Assembly (NCBI GenBank): GCA_002423585.1
Contig: DIWS01000004.1
Location: forward strand, 197,357-261,356
From: Actinobacteria bacterium UBA6100
GTDB taxonomy: Bacteria; Actinomycetota; Coriobacteriia; Anaerosomatales; Anaerosomataceae
DNA length: 64,000 nt
Reading direction: 5' to 3'
The position numbers and the translations under genes were made by a program. Under the pieces are notes generated by a model. It did not search any database and was not told the origin of the DNA. It saw nothing but the letters and a program-made list of their open reading frames with translations. Shown here one piece after another: positions 17,003 to 26,307 of this stretch. How positions within the stretch are numbered: position 1 is the first letter of the stretch; the number at the start of each line of letters is the position of its first letter.

Positions 17003-17740
17003 CTACTCTTCAGTATCGTGTGCGATGCCTTCAGCGAAGCGTCTCTCGTCCTCGGAGAGGTGCGCTGAGGCTATCAGGTCGGGACGCCGCTGGGCGGTCC
17101 TCCTGATCGCCTCTGTGCGGCGCCACCGCGCTATGCGCGCGTGGTCCCCACTCGTCAGCACCTCAGGGACATCCATCCCCAGAAACGATGCGGGACGGGT
17201 GTACTGAGGATACTCTAACAGGCCCTCGGTGAACGATTCGTCTGCAGCTGACTGCTCGTGGCCCAAGACCCCCGGCTGTAGGCGCGCCACCGCATCGATG
17301 ACCACCATCGCTGCAAGCTCTCCTCCGGTGAGCACGTAGTCGCCAAGCGACACCTCCATGTCAGCCCTGGCTAGGATGCGCTCATCGAATCCCTCGTACC
17401 GACCGCACACCAAGACAAGTCGGGGGCGCTTCGCGAGATCGCGGACGAGATCCTGGTCTAGGCGGCGGCCCTGCGGCGAGAGCACGATCACCGTTGAGGG
17501 CAGTTGGGACATCGCCCGGATATCGTCGAGCGCCCGATAGACCGGTTCCGGCTTCATCACCATGCCCGGCCCACCGCCGAACGGAGCGTCGTCGGTCGAA
17601 CGATGACGGTCGGCGGTCCAGTCGCGGAGATCGTGTGTGACGACATCAAGCGCGCCCGTGGCGCACGCGCGCCCGACGATCGACGCGCTCAACATCGGCG
17701 CGAACATGTCGGGCAGTATGGTCAGCAGATCGATGCGCAT
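17003..17740 (-). CDS. trmD: tRNA (guanine-37-N1)-methyltransferase
   Basis: 245 aa SPOUT-class enzyme making m1G37, which prevents frameshifting. The trefoil-knot SAM site is seen in VLVCGRYEGFDER and SLGDYVLTGGE; PFGGGPGMVMKPEP is the conserved N-terminal loop. Its start overlaps the rimM stop by one base. The order rpsP-khpA-rimM-trmD is a classic conserved operon. Confidence 0.97.
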   Translation of the reverse strand: MRIDLLTILPDMFAPMLSASIVGRACATGALDVVTHDLRDWTADRHRSTDDAPFGGGPGMVMKPEPVYRALDDIRAMSQLPSTVIVLSPQGRRLDQDLVRDLAKRPRLVLVCGRYEGFDERILARADMEVSLGDYVLTGGELAAMVVIDAVARLQPGVLGHEQSAADESFTEGLLEYPQYTRPASFLGMDVPEVLTSGDHARIARWRRTEAIRRTAQRRPDLIASAHLSEDERRFAEGIAHDTEE

Positions 17741-18249
17741 CAGTCGTCCTCGTCGATCAATCCGTCGAGCAGCGCGACCTCGAGGCCGTCTGCGTCGAAG
17801 TGGAGCATGACGTCGTCGATCACGGGGATGAGCACCTGTCCGTACCGTTCCCCGTCGACCACGAGCACGTCGTTGGCGCCGGTCACGATGATATCCGTCA
17901 CGTGACCGAGCTCTCCGCGCACCACATCACGGACCGCGGCCCCGATATACGCGTCGCGACCTTCTGTCACCTGCTCCTCTACACCGCTCGCAAGCAACCA
18001 TCGGCCGCACAGGTCATGCGCTTCCGGCGCGGTGACGACGCCCGAGATGCGGACGAGCAGCCCCTTCGGGCCCGATCGGACGGACTCGATGCGTCGAGGC
18101 ACGGCTCCGGATGCAGGCGGCGGAACGATCCACACGTCCTCCTCAAGGGGAAGAGCAAGGGCGAGGCCCCCGGTCTGCACGACCGTGACCTCGCCCGTCG
18201 TTCCATGAGCCTTGACGATCCGGCCGAGCCGTCGGTACGGCGCGGACAT
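17740..18249 (-). CDS. rimM: 16S rRNA processing protein RimM
   Basis: 169 aa. RimM binds S19 and helps mature the 30S head. N-terminal RimM domain: GRIVKAHGTTGEV. C-terminal PRC-barrel: DVVRGELGHVTDIIVTGAND and LIPVIDDVMLHFD. Start placed at ATG 18249 (MSAPYRRLGRIVKAHG); the frame stays open upstream through khpA. It begins 4 bases after the khpA stop and is coupled to trmD. Confidence 0.95.
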   Translation of the reverse strand: MSAPYRRLGRIVKAHGTTGEVTVVQTGGLALALPLEEDVWIVPPPASGAVPRRIESVRSGPKGLLVRISGVVTAPEAHDLCGRWLLASGVEEQVTEGRDAYIGAAVRDVVRGELGHVTDIIVTGANDVLVVDGERYGQVLIPVIDDVMLHFDADGLEVALLDGLIDEDD

Positions 18250-18253
18250 CCGA

Positions 18254-18502
18254 TCAGCCGATGACTTCGACCGTGGCGTCGGCGTCTTCGGCGGATGCCG
18301 CAGCGCGGACCAACACGCGGATCGCCTTGATGACCCTGCCCTGACGCCCGATGACCTTGCCCGCATCGTCGGCGTGGACCGATACCTCGTACGTGGTCGT
18401 CTCCGCCCCGACTCGCTTCTCGATCCGGACATCTTCCGGATGCTCGACGAGCGAGGTCACGAGGTATTCGACGAGTCCGTCGAGATCCACCGGGTTCGAC
18501 AC
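18254..18502 (-). CDS. khpA: KH-domain RNA-binding protein KhpA
   Basis: 82 aa single KH domain with the GxxG loop in VIGRQGRVIKAIRVL. In Gram-positives KhpA pairs with KhpB/Jag and affects division and RNA metabolism; the partner gene is not in this window. Start GTG 18502 (MSNPVDLDGLVEYLV) is one base after the rpsP stop, which fits the conserved rpsP-khpA-rimM-trmD operon. Confidence 0.92.
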   Translation of the reverse strand: MSNPVDLDGLVEYLVTSLVEHPEDVRIEKRVGAETTTYEVSVHADDAGKVIGRQGRVIKAIRVLVRAAASAEDADATVEVIG

Positions 18503-18503
18503 G

Positions 18504-18959
18504 CTACTCGGCCGCCTCTTCAGGAGCCTCTTCCGCGGCCGGCTCTGCCTCGGGCTCCACCTCGGGCTCTGCCTCGATAGCGGGCTCTTCTTCGACCGGT
18601 GGCTGTGCGGCAGCCTCGGCGGCTTTCGCCTCAGCCTCAGCGGCGGCCTTCGCATCGGCCTCGGCCTTGGCCTGGGCCTTCTTCGAGAGCGCGGACTCCT
18701 TGGTGGGCGCGACGGCCTCGGGATTCTTGGCGATCGCGAGGAGCTTCGCGACGGTCTCGCTGGGCTGCGCGCCCTTCGCGATCCAGGCATCGATCTTCTC
18801 GACGTTCAACTCGATCGTGGACGGGTCGGTACGCGGGTTGTACCGGCCGAGGATCTCGATGAAACGGCCGTCGCGCGGTGCGCGCGAATCGGCAGCGACA
18901 ACGCGGTAGAACGGGGCCTTCTTCGCGCCTGCGCGAGCAAGGCGGATCTTGACTGCCAA
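18504..18959 (-). CDS. rpsP: 30S ribosomal protein S16 with long acidic tail
   Basis: 151 aa, against about 80-90 for a usual S16. The core is clear: MAVKIRLARAGAKKAPFYRV, VAADSRAPRDGRFIEILG, YNPRTDP. After residue about 85 comes a low-complexity stretch rich in Ala, Lys and Glu, ending in Pro/Glu repeats. The start is TTG 18959, with GGAGG 8 bases upstream. It is the first gene of the rpsP-khpA-rimM-trmD-lepB operon with a good promoter at 19019-19047. Confidence 0.96.
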   Translation of the reverse strand: MAVKIRLARAGAKKAPFYRVVAADSRAPRDGRFIEILGRYNPRTDPSTIELNVEKIDAWIAKGAQPSETVAKLLAIAKNPEAVAPTKESALSKKAQAKAEADAKAAAEAEAKAAEAAAQPPVEEEPAIEAEPEVEPEAEPAAEEAPEEAAE

Positions 18960-18978
18960 AACCTTCACCTCCGTGTAG

Positions 18979-18996
18979 GTGGCCCGGTCGGGCCAC
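18979..18996 (-). promoter_or_regulatory. Leader hairpin ahead of rpsP
   Basis: GTGGCCC and GGGCCAC, separated by 4 bases, form a 7-base-pair hairpin in the rpsP leader, between its promoter and Shine-Dalgarno. The flanking AGGT/ACCT can extend it with a bulge. Function is unknown; it could control translation or be incidental in GC-rich DNA. Confidence 0.4.
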
Positions 18997-19018
18997 ACCT
19001 GAGCAAAAGCAGCGACTA

Positions 19019-19047
19019 ATGATACGAGAAGCGTACCCGAGGGTCAA
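19019..19047 (-). promoter_or_regulatory. Promoter for rpsP operon
   Basis: TTGACC (19042-19047), 17-base spacer, TATCAT (19019-19024) on the minus strand; both boxes match five of six sigma-70 consensus bases. It lies in the 113-base gap between ffh and rpsP, about 60 bases ahead of the rpsP start. Confidence 0.8.
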
Positions 19048-19072
19048 AGCACTTACCGCCGGACTACTCAGA

Positions 19073-20425
19073 CTACAGCGGACCGGGCATCCCTGGAAGG
19101 CCGAACCGCCTTCGTTGCCCGCCTTTCTTGCCCTGCCGCTCCATGACCTGCATCTGCTTGATCATCTTCTGGGTGGCAGCGAACTGCTTGAGCACCTGGT
19201 TCACATCGTAGACGCGCACTCCCGCGCCCGCCGCGATGCGCTCCCTGCGCGCCCCGTTGATGATAGAGGGCTTGGCGCGTTCGCGCAGCGTCATGGACTC
19301 GATGATCGCCTCGGTGCGGCCCAGCGCCCCCTCATCGATCTCGGCGTCCTTCGGCAGTTTGTTCGCACCCGGGATCATCTTCATGATGTCCGAAAGCGAC
19401 CCCATCTTCCGGACCTGTTGCAGCTGGGACAGGAAGTCGTCGAGAGTGAACGAGCCGCTCTTGAGGCGCTCCTCCATCTCCACTGCGGACTGCTCATCGA
19501 AGGCGTCCTGCGCCTTCTCGATCAGGCCGACGACGTCTCCCATGCCGAGGATGCGCTTGGCCATGCGCTCCGGATGGAACGGCTCGAGCGCATCGAGTCT
19601 CTCGCCGACGCCGACGAACTTGATCGGGCGACCGGTGACAGCGCGAACCGAGAGCGCGGCGCCGCCCCGGGCATCACCGTCGAGCTTTGTGACTATGACA
19701 CCATCGAAGTCGACGCGCTCGGCGAAGGCGGTGGCCGCGTTCACGGCATCCTGACCCGTCATCGCGTCGATCACCATGAGGACCTGGTCTGGCTTGACGG
19801 CGGCCTTGATCGCAGCGGCCTCCGCCATCATCTCCTCATCGATGTGCAGACGACCGGCGGTGTCGATGATGACCAGATCGCGCATGTGTGCTATCGCATC
19901 GCGCACGCCTTCCTGCGCGATCGCCACGGGGTCCGTGCCCTCGCTGCGATAGACGGGGATGTCGAGCTGGCGGCCCAACGCCTCCAGCTGGTCGATAGCC
20001 GCAGGCCGGTAGACGTCGCAGGCGACGAGGAGCGGGCTCTTGCCCTGCTTTCGCAGCACGTTGGCGAGCTTGGCCGAAGCGGTCGTCTTGCCGGAGCCCT
20101 GGAGTCCCACCAGCATGATCACGGCCGGCAATCGCCCGGAGAAGACGAGCCTCGACTCGGCGCCGCCCATCAGCGTCGTGAGCTCCTCCATCACGATCTT
20201 CACGACCATCTGGCCCGGCGTGAGGCTCTTCATCACGTCCTGGCCCACCGCCCGCTCGCGCACGCGGGCGACGAACTCCTTCACCGTCTTGAAGTTGACG
20301 TCGGCTTCGAGGAGCGCCATGCGCACTTCGCGCATAGCGGCGTCCACATCGGCCTCGGAGAGGACTCCACGACCGGTCAGTTTGGAGAAGACCGCCTGTA
20401 GGCGGTCGGTGAGGTTCTCGAACAC
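19073..20425 (-). CDS. ffh: Signal recognition particle protein Ffh
   Basis: 450 aa SRP54 GTPase that binds 4.5S RNA and nascent signal sequences. The N domain is followed by the G domain with the P-loop GLQGSGKT (107-114), DTAGRLHIDEEM and TKLDGDARGGAALS. The C-terminal methionine-rich M domain ends KKGGQRRRFGLPGMPG. The start is GTG 20425 with GGGAGG upstream. Its receptor FtsY and a signal peptidase gene are the next genes upstream, a secretion cluster. Confidence 0.98.
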   Translation of the reverse strand: MFENLTDRLQAVFSKLTGRGVLSEADVDAAMREVRMALLEADVNFKTVKEFVARVRERAVGQDVMKSLTPGQMVVKIVMEELTTLMGGAESRLVFSGRLPAVIMLVGLQGSGKTTASAKLANVLRKQGKSPLLVACDVYRPAAIDQLEALGRQLDIPVYRSEGTDPVAIAQEGVRDAIAHMRDLVIIDTAGRLHIDEEMMAEAAAIKAAVKPDQVLMVIDAMTGQDAVNAATAFAERVDFDGVIVTKLDGDARGGAALSVRAVTGRPIKFVGVGERLDALEPFHPERMAKRILGMGDVVGLIEKAQDAFDEQSAVEMEERLKSGSFTLDDFLSQLQQVRKMGSLSDIMKMIPGANKLPKDAEIDEGALGRTEAIIESMTLRERAKPSIINGARRERIAAGAGVRVYDVNQVLKQFAATQKMIKQMQVMERQGKKGGQRRRFGLPGMPGPL

Positions 20426-20472
20426 GGGGCCTCCCGGGTCAGGACAGGGCTACACCCTACGTATGGCGCACG

Positions 20473-21018
20473 TCACTCGTCAATCCTGCCCATCCGCGAC
20501 GGCGGGAGGATCACCGCGACGACCTCGCCTTCGATCGATGAGAGTGGGACGAAACCGATGTTTCGGCTGTCGAGCGAGACCGGCCGGTTGTCGCCAAGAA
20601 CGTAGACGCTGCCATCAGGCACGGTCATCGGCCCGAGCCTGTACGACGCACTGCCGATATATGCGTCCGGCGCGGCCACAGACGACTCGCCGTTGACGTA
20701 CGCGGAGTCGCCGACGATCTCCACCCGATCGCCCGCAAGCGCGACCACCCGTTTGATCAGACGGACCGTCGTGCCGTTGCGATCCACCGACGTGAACGAC
20801 ACGATGTCGCCGACCTCGGGCCTGTCGTAGCCACGCGTCACGAGGACACGGTCGGACTGCAGGAGCGTCGGCTCCATCGATGCACCATCGACCTTCAGGA
20901 CGTTGTGAACGACGTACAGAAGCGTGACTGCCACAGCAAGCACGATGACGAGCGCCACCGCGATCGGCAGGAAGTGCCGATCGGACGAACGCCAGGCGAT
21001 GAGCCGGGGCGGCTCCAA
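20473..21018 (-). CDS. lepB: Type I signal peptidase (second copy)
   Basis: 181 aa S26 peptidase with one membrane segment (about 17-37), catalytic Ser47 in DGASMEPTL and Lys89 in RLIKRVVAL, and GDNRPVSLDSRNIG near the C-terminus. The TTG at 21018 is chosen as start: AGGA lies 5 bases upstream and it begins 7 bases after the ftsY stop. The frame is open to 21057, but that would overlap ftsY by about 30 bases. It differs clearly from the copy at 16393-16995, so it is not a recent duplicate. Confidence 0.92.
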   Translation of the reverse strand: MEPPRLIAWRSSDRHFLPIAVALVIVLAVAVTLLYVVHNVLKVDGASMEPTLLQSDRVLVTRGYDRPEVGDIVSFTSVDRNGTTVRLIKRVVALAGDRVEIVGDSAYVNGESSVAAPDAYIGSASYRLGPMTVPDGSVYVLGDNRPVSLDSRNIGFVPLSSIEGEVVAVILPPSRMGRIDE

Positions 21019-21025
21019 GGGGATC

Positions 21026-21943
21026 CTAACCGACCGAGCCGACGAGGGCCTCAGCAAAGACGCCCGGATCGAACGGCTCCAGGTCTTCAGGGCCCTCCCC
21101 GACTCCGATGCGCACGACAGGGAGCCCGAGCTCCCGTGCGACGGCGACCACGATCCCGCCCTTGGCGGTCCCGTCGAGCTTGGTGAGGACGATGGCGTCG
21201 AGCGACAGCGCCCGATCGAACTCGCGTGCCTGGATGAGCCCGTTCTGGCCTGTCGTGGCGTCCATCACCAGCACCGTGCGCACCGGGAACGGACTCTCCC
21301 GCTCGGCCACGCGCTTCACCTTCACCAGCTCTGCCATAAGGTCCGCCGAGGTATGCAGCCGACCTGCAGTGTCGATCATGATCGTGTCGGCCCCGTGCTC
21401 CCGCGCCTGCGCGATGGTGTCGAAGACCACCGCGGCAGGGTCCGAACCGTGCGGACGCTCGACCACCGGGACGGCCGCGCGCTCGGCCCACACCCGCAAC
21501 TGCTCGATGGCTGCCGCCCGGAAGGTGTCGCCCGAGCCGATCACCACCCGTCTGCCGGCATCGGCGAGAGACTTCGCCAGCTTGCCCACGCTCGTGGTCT
21601 TGCCCGTGCCGTTCACGCCGACCATCAGGATGGTGCACTGCGGCAGCGAGAAGGGGTCTTCCCCATCGACGCTGACCTCCGCGGCGATCTCCGTAGCGAG
21701 GCGATCGACCACGGCCGCGGCGTCGGGCAGCGACTCGCGCGCTGCAAGATCACGCAGGCGCGCCACCATCTCGGTGGTGGCGGCTATGCCCATGTCGGCC
21801 TGGATCAGAGCGTCTTCGAGCTCCTCCCAGAAGACGTCATCGAGGTCGGGCCCACGCCTCAGCAGGACGTTCAGGTGCCCCCTGAGCTCGCCCCGGGTCT
21901 TGGCGAGACCCTCGCCCAGCCGCTTGTACCAGGGCTCGGTCAC
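21026..21943 (-). CDS. ftsY: SRP receptor FtsY
   Basis: 305 aa GTPase that docks SRP-ribosome complexes at the membrane. It is the short form, without the long acidic A domain of E. coli. NG domain: GVNGTGKT (109-116), GDTFRAAAIEQL, DTAGRLHTSADLMAEL, TKLDGTAKGG. Start GTG 21943 overlaps the smc stop by four bases (GTGA), so it is coupled to smc. The smc-ftsY-ffh order is conserved. Confidence 0.97.
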   Translation of the reverse strand: MTEPWYKRLGEGLAKTRGELRGHLNVLLRRGPDLDDVFWEELEDALIQADMGIAATTEMVARLRDLAARESLPDAAAVVDRLATEIAAEVSVDGEDPFSLPQCTILMVGVNGTGKTTSVGKLAKSLADAGRRVVIGSGDTFRAAAIEQLRVWAERAAVPVVERPHGSDPAAVVFDTIAQAREHGADTIMIDTAGRLHTSADLMAELVKVKRVAERESPFPVRTVLVMDATTGQNGLIQAREFDRALSLDAIVLTKLDGTAKGGIVVAVARELGLPVVRIGVGEGPEDLEPFDPGVFAEALVGSVG

Positions 21944-24900
21944 GCGGGCGCCTCGCCGACCGTCGGGCGCTCGACCTTCTGGCTGACGACCTTGCTCACG
22001 CCGTCAGCTTGCATCGAGACGCCGTACAAGACGTCGGCCATCTCCATCGTCCTGCGCTGATGGGTCACGACGACGAACTGCGTGTGTGCCCGCATGCTGT
22101 CGACGAACGCGAGGAATCGCCGCAGGTTCGTATCGTCGAGCGCCGCCTCGACCTCGTCCAAGATGTAGAACGGGCAGGGGCGGGTGCGGTAGACGGCGAA
22201 CAGCAGCGCAAGGGCGGTGAGCGACTTCTCGCCACCCGAGAGGAGCGTCATCTTCTGGAGGCGCTTGCCGCGAGGCTGCGCCACGACCTCGACGCCCGTC
22301 TCCTCCGGGTCGTCCGGATCCGTCATGCTGAGCGATGCGTGACCGCCCGGGAACAGGACCGCGAATATGTCCTGGAAGTGGTTGTTCACGAGTTCGAACG
22401 TCTCCAGGAAGCGGTCCCTGACCTTGCGGTCGATCGCCGAGATCACCTTCTGCAAGGCCTTGCGGCTGGACAGAAGATCGTCGAGCTGCGCCTGCATGAA
22501 CGCGCGGCGGTCGCTCAGCCCCTGGAACTCCTCGACGGCCACCGGGTTCACCGGCCCGATCGTGGCGATACGCTTGCGCAGGCGGTGGGCACGCTCCGCG
22601 GCCGACTCGCGATCTTCGATCGGCGGGATCTCGAGAGCCTTCTCGATCGGCATGCCGAGGTCTTCGACGATCCGCTTCACCGCAGCGGTCACCTGCACCT
22701 CCAGCGCGGCCTTCTCGACGCGCACGTCACCCATCGCCTCGGTGGCCGCGTCGACGGCCGCCTGTGCGGCCTTCACGCCATCCTGGCCGTCGTGGATCGT
22801 CTGACGCAGTGATTCCGAGTCGGCCTGCTCGAAGCGGGCGCGGTCGCGCAGCCGGTCCGCCCAGTGCTCGGCGCGCTCCAGGAGCTCGGCGTAGAGGTCG
22901 TGGAGCGGTTGCACGCGCAGGATCAGCGCCTCGAGCGATCCGGTGGTGAGCGCTGACTGGGAGACGGTGTGGGTCAGCTCCTTCGTCTCGGCCGTGAGCG
23001 ACGCGAACCGGCGCTTCAGGTGCACCTCGCGCTCCGAGACGGCCGCGATCTCCACCTGGCATGCCGAGAGGCGCGTAGCGACCTCCGACTCCTCACGGAA
23101 GCGCACATCACGGCCCTCACGGCGTGCGATGGTCGCGTCCTCGAGCTCTTCGATCCTCACGAGCCCTTGTTCGATACGGTCGCTCAGCAACCGTTGCTGC
23201 GGGCTGTTCTTGACTGTCTTCTCATCGATCTGCCGCAGACGCAGGTCGATGGCGGCCGCCTCGGTATCGCTCTCGGTGATGGCCTGCTCGATGCGCCCGG
23301 CATCCTCACTCAATGACGCCGACTCCGCCGAGAGGGTCACGATCCGCTGCTCGATCTCGAGCGCGTCCTGCTGGGCGGCCGCGAGCGCCTCGTCCGCCTC
23401 GACGAGCAGCGCCTCGGCCTCCCCCACCTGTGAATCGAGCGCCTGCATGCGATCACGCAGATCGACGAGCGCACGTCTGCGGGTGAGCACGCCGGCGTCG
23501 TCTCCGAGGTTCGGCCCGACACGCACGCGACCGGACTGCCACACGGTGTGACCGGCCTTGGTGGCTATCCGCCACGGCCCGGCAGACGCCGAGAGCGCCT
23601 CCTCGAGCGTATCGACCACGCGCACGTCGCCGATGAGCGCGTTGAGGGCGTTCCACAACTCGTCCGGACAGCCGATCGCATCGACCAGACGCACACCGGG
23701 GCCCGACTCGGGCAGAACCGGCGCAGAGGATGTGTCCACCGGGACGAGTGAGAAGTCCGAGGCACCGTGCTCCTCGAGCACCGCCACCGTGGGAGCCACG
23801 TCGGAAGAGTGCCTCAGCAACACACAGAACAGATCCGCGCCGAGCACGCGCTCGACGACATGCTCGTACTCCTCGGGGACCGTGATGTGGTCGGTCACCG
23901 GACCGATCACGGCGCCGAGGTCGTGCTCCCGCGCCAGCATCCATGCCAGGGCCGGTGAAGCGGATTCGAACGCGCGGTCGACCTCCTCGAGCCCCCGGAT
24001 CTCGGCGCGTACGTCACCCAGCTCCTGCCGGGCCTTCTCCAGCGTGGATCGCCGGCTCTCGACGAGCCGCACGCGCTTGTCCACATCCGATGCCGCGAGA
24101 CCGGCCTCCTTACGGGAGTGCTCGATCTTGCCCGCAAGCTGCTCCAACCTCGTGCGGCGGGCCGACAGCGTCTGCATGAGCGCGGAACGCTGGTCGCGCA
24201 CGGCTTTCGCACGAGCGCTGAGCATATCCGTCTCGACTGCGAAACCCGACATCGCCTGCTGGATATCGGCAAGCTCTGTGCGGGCGTCATCCACGTCTTT
24301 GCGGATCTTGCGCGCTTCCATCATCGTCTCGGAGAGTGCCTCATCGGCCGCGAGCCGTTCTTTCTTGATGGTCTCGGACTCACGCCGCAGTTCGCCGAGC
24401 TGGTTGTAGAGGGCCTGCATCCTGGCCTCTGTGACCGCACGCTCCTCGGCGATCTCCTCGAACTCGCGCGTGCGCCCTTCAAGCCGGCTCTCACTCTGAT
24501 GCATCTTCTGGCGCATCTCCGAGAGACGCTCGACGAGGTTCTTGCCCTTCTCTTCCAGAAGGAGGAGACCGGAGTTCGTGCGCTCGAGGACCGACTGGAG
24601 GCGTCGGCGCTGCTCGGAGAGGTCGCCGACGAACAGGCCCTTCTCCTCAAGGAGTGACTGGAAGGTCGCGAGCTCCCGCTCGGCCTCGGTAAGACGGTAC
24701 CGGGCCAGTTCGACCTCAGCATCCTGCTCGCGCTCGCGCTTCTCGACCCCGTCCCACGCCTCCTGGAGAACTCGCAGGTCCCCCACTGCGAGGGCGACCT
24801 CCAGATCGCGGAGCTCGGCCTCGATCCCGCGGTACTCCTGGGCCTTGTCGGCCTGGCGCTGAAGCGGTTTCAGCTGCCGGTCGACTTCGATCAGCACATC

Positions 24901-25476
24901 GCGGATACGGTCCAGGTGGATGTCCATGGCCGCAAGCTTGCGCACCGCGCGGTCCTTGCGCTTCTTGTGCTTCAGTACGCCGGCGGCCTCTTCGATGAGC
25001 GCGCGCCGGTCCTCCGGCTTGGAGTTGAGTATCTCGTCAAGCCTGCCCTGACTGATGATCGAGTGCGTGTCTCGGCCCAGACCGGTGTCGTGCAGCAACT
25101 CCTGCACGTCGAGCAGCCGGCAGGGCGACTGGTTGATCAGATACTCGCTCTCCCCGTTGCGGAACATGCGCCGGGTGATCGTGACCTCGGAGAACTCCAG
25201 AGGAAGCGTTCCGTCACGGTTGTCGAGCACGAGGTCGACCTCGGCGATGCCCACCGCCTGACGGGCCGAAGATCCGGCGAAGACGACGTCTTCCATGGAG
25301 TTGCCGCGGAGTGCCTTAGCCGACTGTTCGCCGAGGACCCAGAGGATCGCGTCGGAGATGTTCGACTTGCCCGAGCCGTTCGGCCCCACCACGACGGTGA
25401 CGCCGGGCTCCAGGCTGAGGCGACTGCGGTCCGCAAAGGACTTGAACCCTTTGAGCGTGAGCGACTTGAGGTACAA
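21940..25476 (-). CDS. smc: Chromosome segregation ATPase SMC
   Basis: 1178 aa, full length. ATPase head N-part: FKSFADRSRL and P-loop GPNGSGKSN (31-39). Two long coiled coils flank the hinge at about residues 515-630 (GVRLVDAIGCPDELWNALNA). The C-terminal head has LSGGEKSLTALALLFAVY and FYILDEVEAALDDTN. The start is TTG 25476 with AAGGG upstream. SMC condenses and helps separate sister chromosomes; its partners scpA and scpB are not in the window. It follows rnc after a 114-base gap. Confidence 0.98.
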   Translation of the reverse strand: MYLKSLTLKGFKSFADRSRLSLEPGVTVVVGPNGSGKSNISDAILWVLGEQSAKALRGNSMEDVVFAGSSARQAVGIAEVDLVLDNRDGTLPLEFSEVTITRRMFRNGESEYLINQSPCRLLDVQELLHDTGLGRDTHSIISQGRLDEILNSKPEDRRALIEEAAGVLKHKKRKDRAVRKLAAMDIHLDRIRDVLIEVDRQLKPLQRQADKAQEYRGIEAELRDLEVALAVGDLRVLQEAWDGVEKREREQDAEVELARYRLTEAERELATFQSLLEEKGLFVGDLSEQRRRLQSVLERTNSGLLLLEEKGKNLVERLSEMRQKMHQSESRLEGRTREFEEIAEERAVTEARMQALYNQLGELRRESETIKKERLAADEALSETMMEARKIRKDVDDARTELADIQQAMSGFAVETDMLSARAKAVRDQRSALMQTLSARRTRLEQLAGKIEHSRKEAGLAASDVDKRVRLVESRRSTLEKARQELGDVRAEIRGLEEVDRAFESASPALAWMLAREHDLGAVIGPVTDHITVPEEYEHVVERVLGADLFCVLLRHSSDVAPTVAVLEEHGASDFSLVPVDTSSAPVLPESGPGVRLVDAIGCPDELWNALNALIGDVRVVDTLEEALSASAGPWRIATKAGHTVWQSGRVRVGPNLGDDAGVLTRRRALVDLRDRMQALDSQVGEAEALLVEADEALAAAQQDALEIEQRIVTLSAESASLSEDAGRIEQAITESDTEAAAIDLRLRQIDEKTVKNSPQQRLLSDRIEQGLVRIEELEDATIARREGRDVRFREESEVATRLSACQVEIAAVSEREVHLKRRFASLTAETKELTHTVSQSALTTGSLEALILRVQPLHDLYAELLERAEHWADRLRDRARFEQADSESLRQTIHDGQDGVKAAQAAVDAATEAMGDVRVEKAALEVQVTAAVKRIVEDLGMPIEKALEIPPIEDRESAAERAHRLRKRIATIGPVNPVAVEEFQGLSDRRAFMQAQLDDLLSSRKALQKVISAIDRKVRDRFLETFELVNNHFQDIFAVLFPGGHASLSMTDPDDPEETGVEVVAQPRGKRLQKMTLLSGGEKSLTALALLFAVYRTRPCPFYILDEVEAALDDTNLRRFLAFVDSMRAHTQFVVVTHQRRTMEMADVLYGVSMQADGVSKVVSQKVERPTVGEAPA

Positions 25477-25539
25477 ACTGAACCCTTTTCGCTGCAGGTG
25501 GGGACGGTTGTGACGTGCCGGCGCGCCTCAGGCGACGCA

Positions 25540-25562
25540 CCGTATCCTACCATAGGGTACGG
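25540..25562. repeat. Inverted repeat between rnc and smc
   Basis: CCGTATCCTA and TAGGGTACGG flank CCA, pairing at nine of ten positions. It sits in the 114-base rnc-smc gap. It could be a weak terminator, an operator or part of a promoter region (TAGGAT inside it resembles a -10 box), but I see no matching -35. Confidence 0.35.
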
Positions 25563-25590
25563 GCTGTTCGAGATTGCACACAGGCCTGGA

Positions 25591-26307
25591 TCAGTAGTCA
25601 GCCGGCGCCTCACGGCGACCGCGGATCACGTCCAGAGCGATCGTTGCGGCGGCCTTCTCGGCAGCCTGCTTGCTCGGACCTGAGCCCGAACCCAGGACGC
25701 TCCCGTCGACGCTCACTTCGGCGGTGAAGGTCCGCGCGTGGACAGGACCTATAGCCTCCACGATGCGGTATGCAGGCAACACGCCGCGCAGCCCCTGCGA
25801 CCACTGCTGAAGCGCGCTCTTCACGTCCACATCCGGTACCTCGCCTGAGGTGAGCCGGTCGCCCAGGACACGCTCGACGAACGTGCGGGCGGCCTCCAGA
25901 CCGCCGTCGAGGTAGATGGCTCCGATGAGCGCCTCGACCGTGTTCTCGAGCACCGACGCACGCTTCCGATCGCCGGCAGCGTGTGCACCCGCACCCAGCA
26001 ACACGAACTCCGGCAGCCCGAGCGAGACGGCTGCACCGGCGAGCGAATCACCGGAGACCACGTGATGCTTGCGCCGCGTGAGCTCGCCTTCGGGCTCGTC
26101 CGGACACTGCGTATAGAAGTAGTCGGCGACGATGAACCCGAGTACGGCATCACCGAGGAACTCGAGGCGATCGTACGTGTCCTCGGCGCCGTGCTCGGCG
26201 GCATACGACGGGTGTGTCAGCGCCGTGCGCAGCAGCTCACGGTCTGTGAACGTGTAGCCGAGCAGCGACTCCGCTTCGGCCATCCTGGTCTCGTCCACTG
26301 CGCCCAC
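25591..26307 (-). CDS. rnc: Ribonuclease III
   Basis: 238 aa double-strand RNA endonuclease acting on rRNA precursors and structured mRNA. Signature DRLEFLGDAVLGFIVADY; second catalytic region ENTVEALIGAIYLDGG; C-terminal dsRNA-binding domain from about residue 160 to GPSKQAAEKAAATIALD. GTG 26307 directly abuts the fabF stop, favouring coupling. A downstream ATG at 26283 (MAEAESLLGYTF) is a possible alternative. Confidence 0.96.
   Translation of the reverse strand: MGAVDETRMAEAESLLGYTFTDRELLRTALTHPSYAAEHGAEDTYDRLEFLGDAVLGFIVADYFYTQCPDEPEGELTRRKHHVVSGDSLAGAAVSLGLPEFVLLGAGAHAAGDRKRASVLENTVEALIGAIYLDGGLEAARTFVERVLGDRLTSGEVPDVDVKSALQQWSQGLRGVLPAYRIVEAIGPVHARTFTAEVSVDGSVLGSGSGPSKQAAEKAAATIALDVIRGRREAPADY

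Noticed and set aside
19019..20401. Open frame opposite ffh on the plus strand
   Set aside because: Shadow of ffh; it begins inside the rpsP promoter region and has no recognisable domain.
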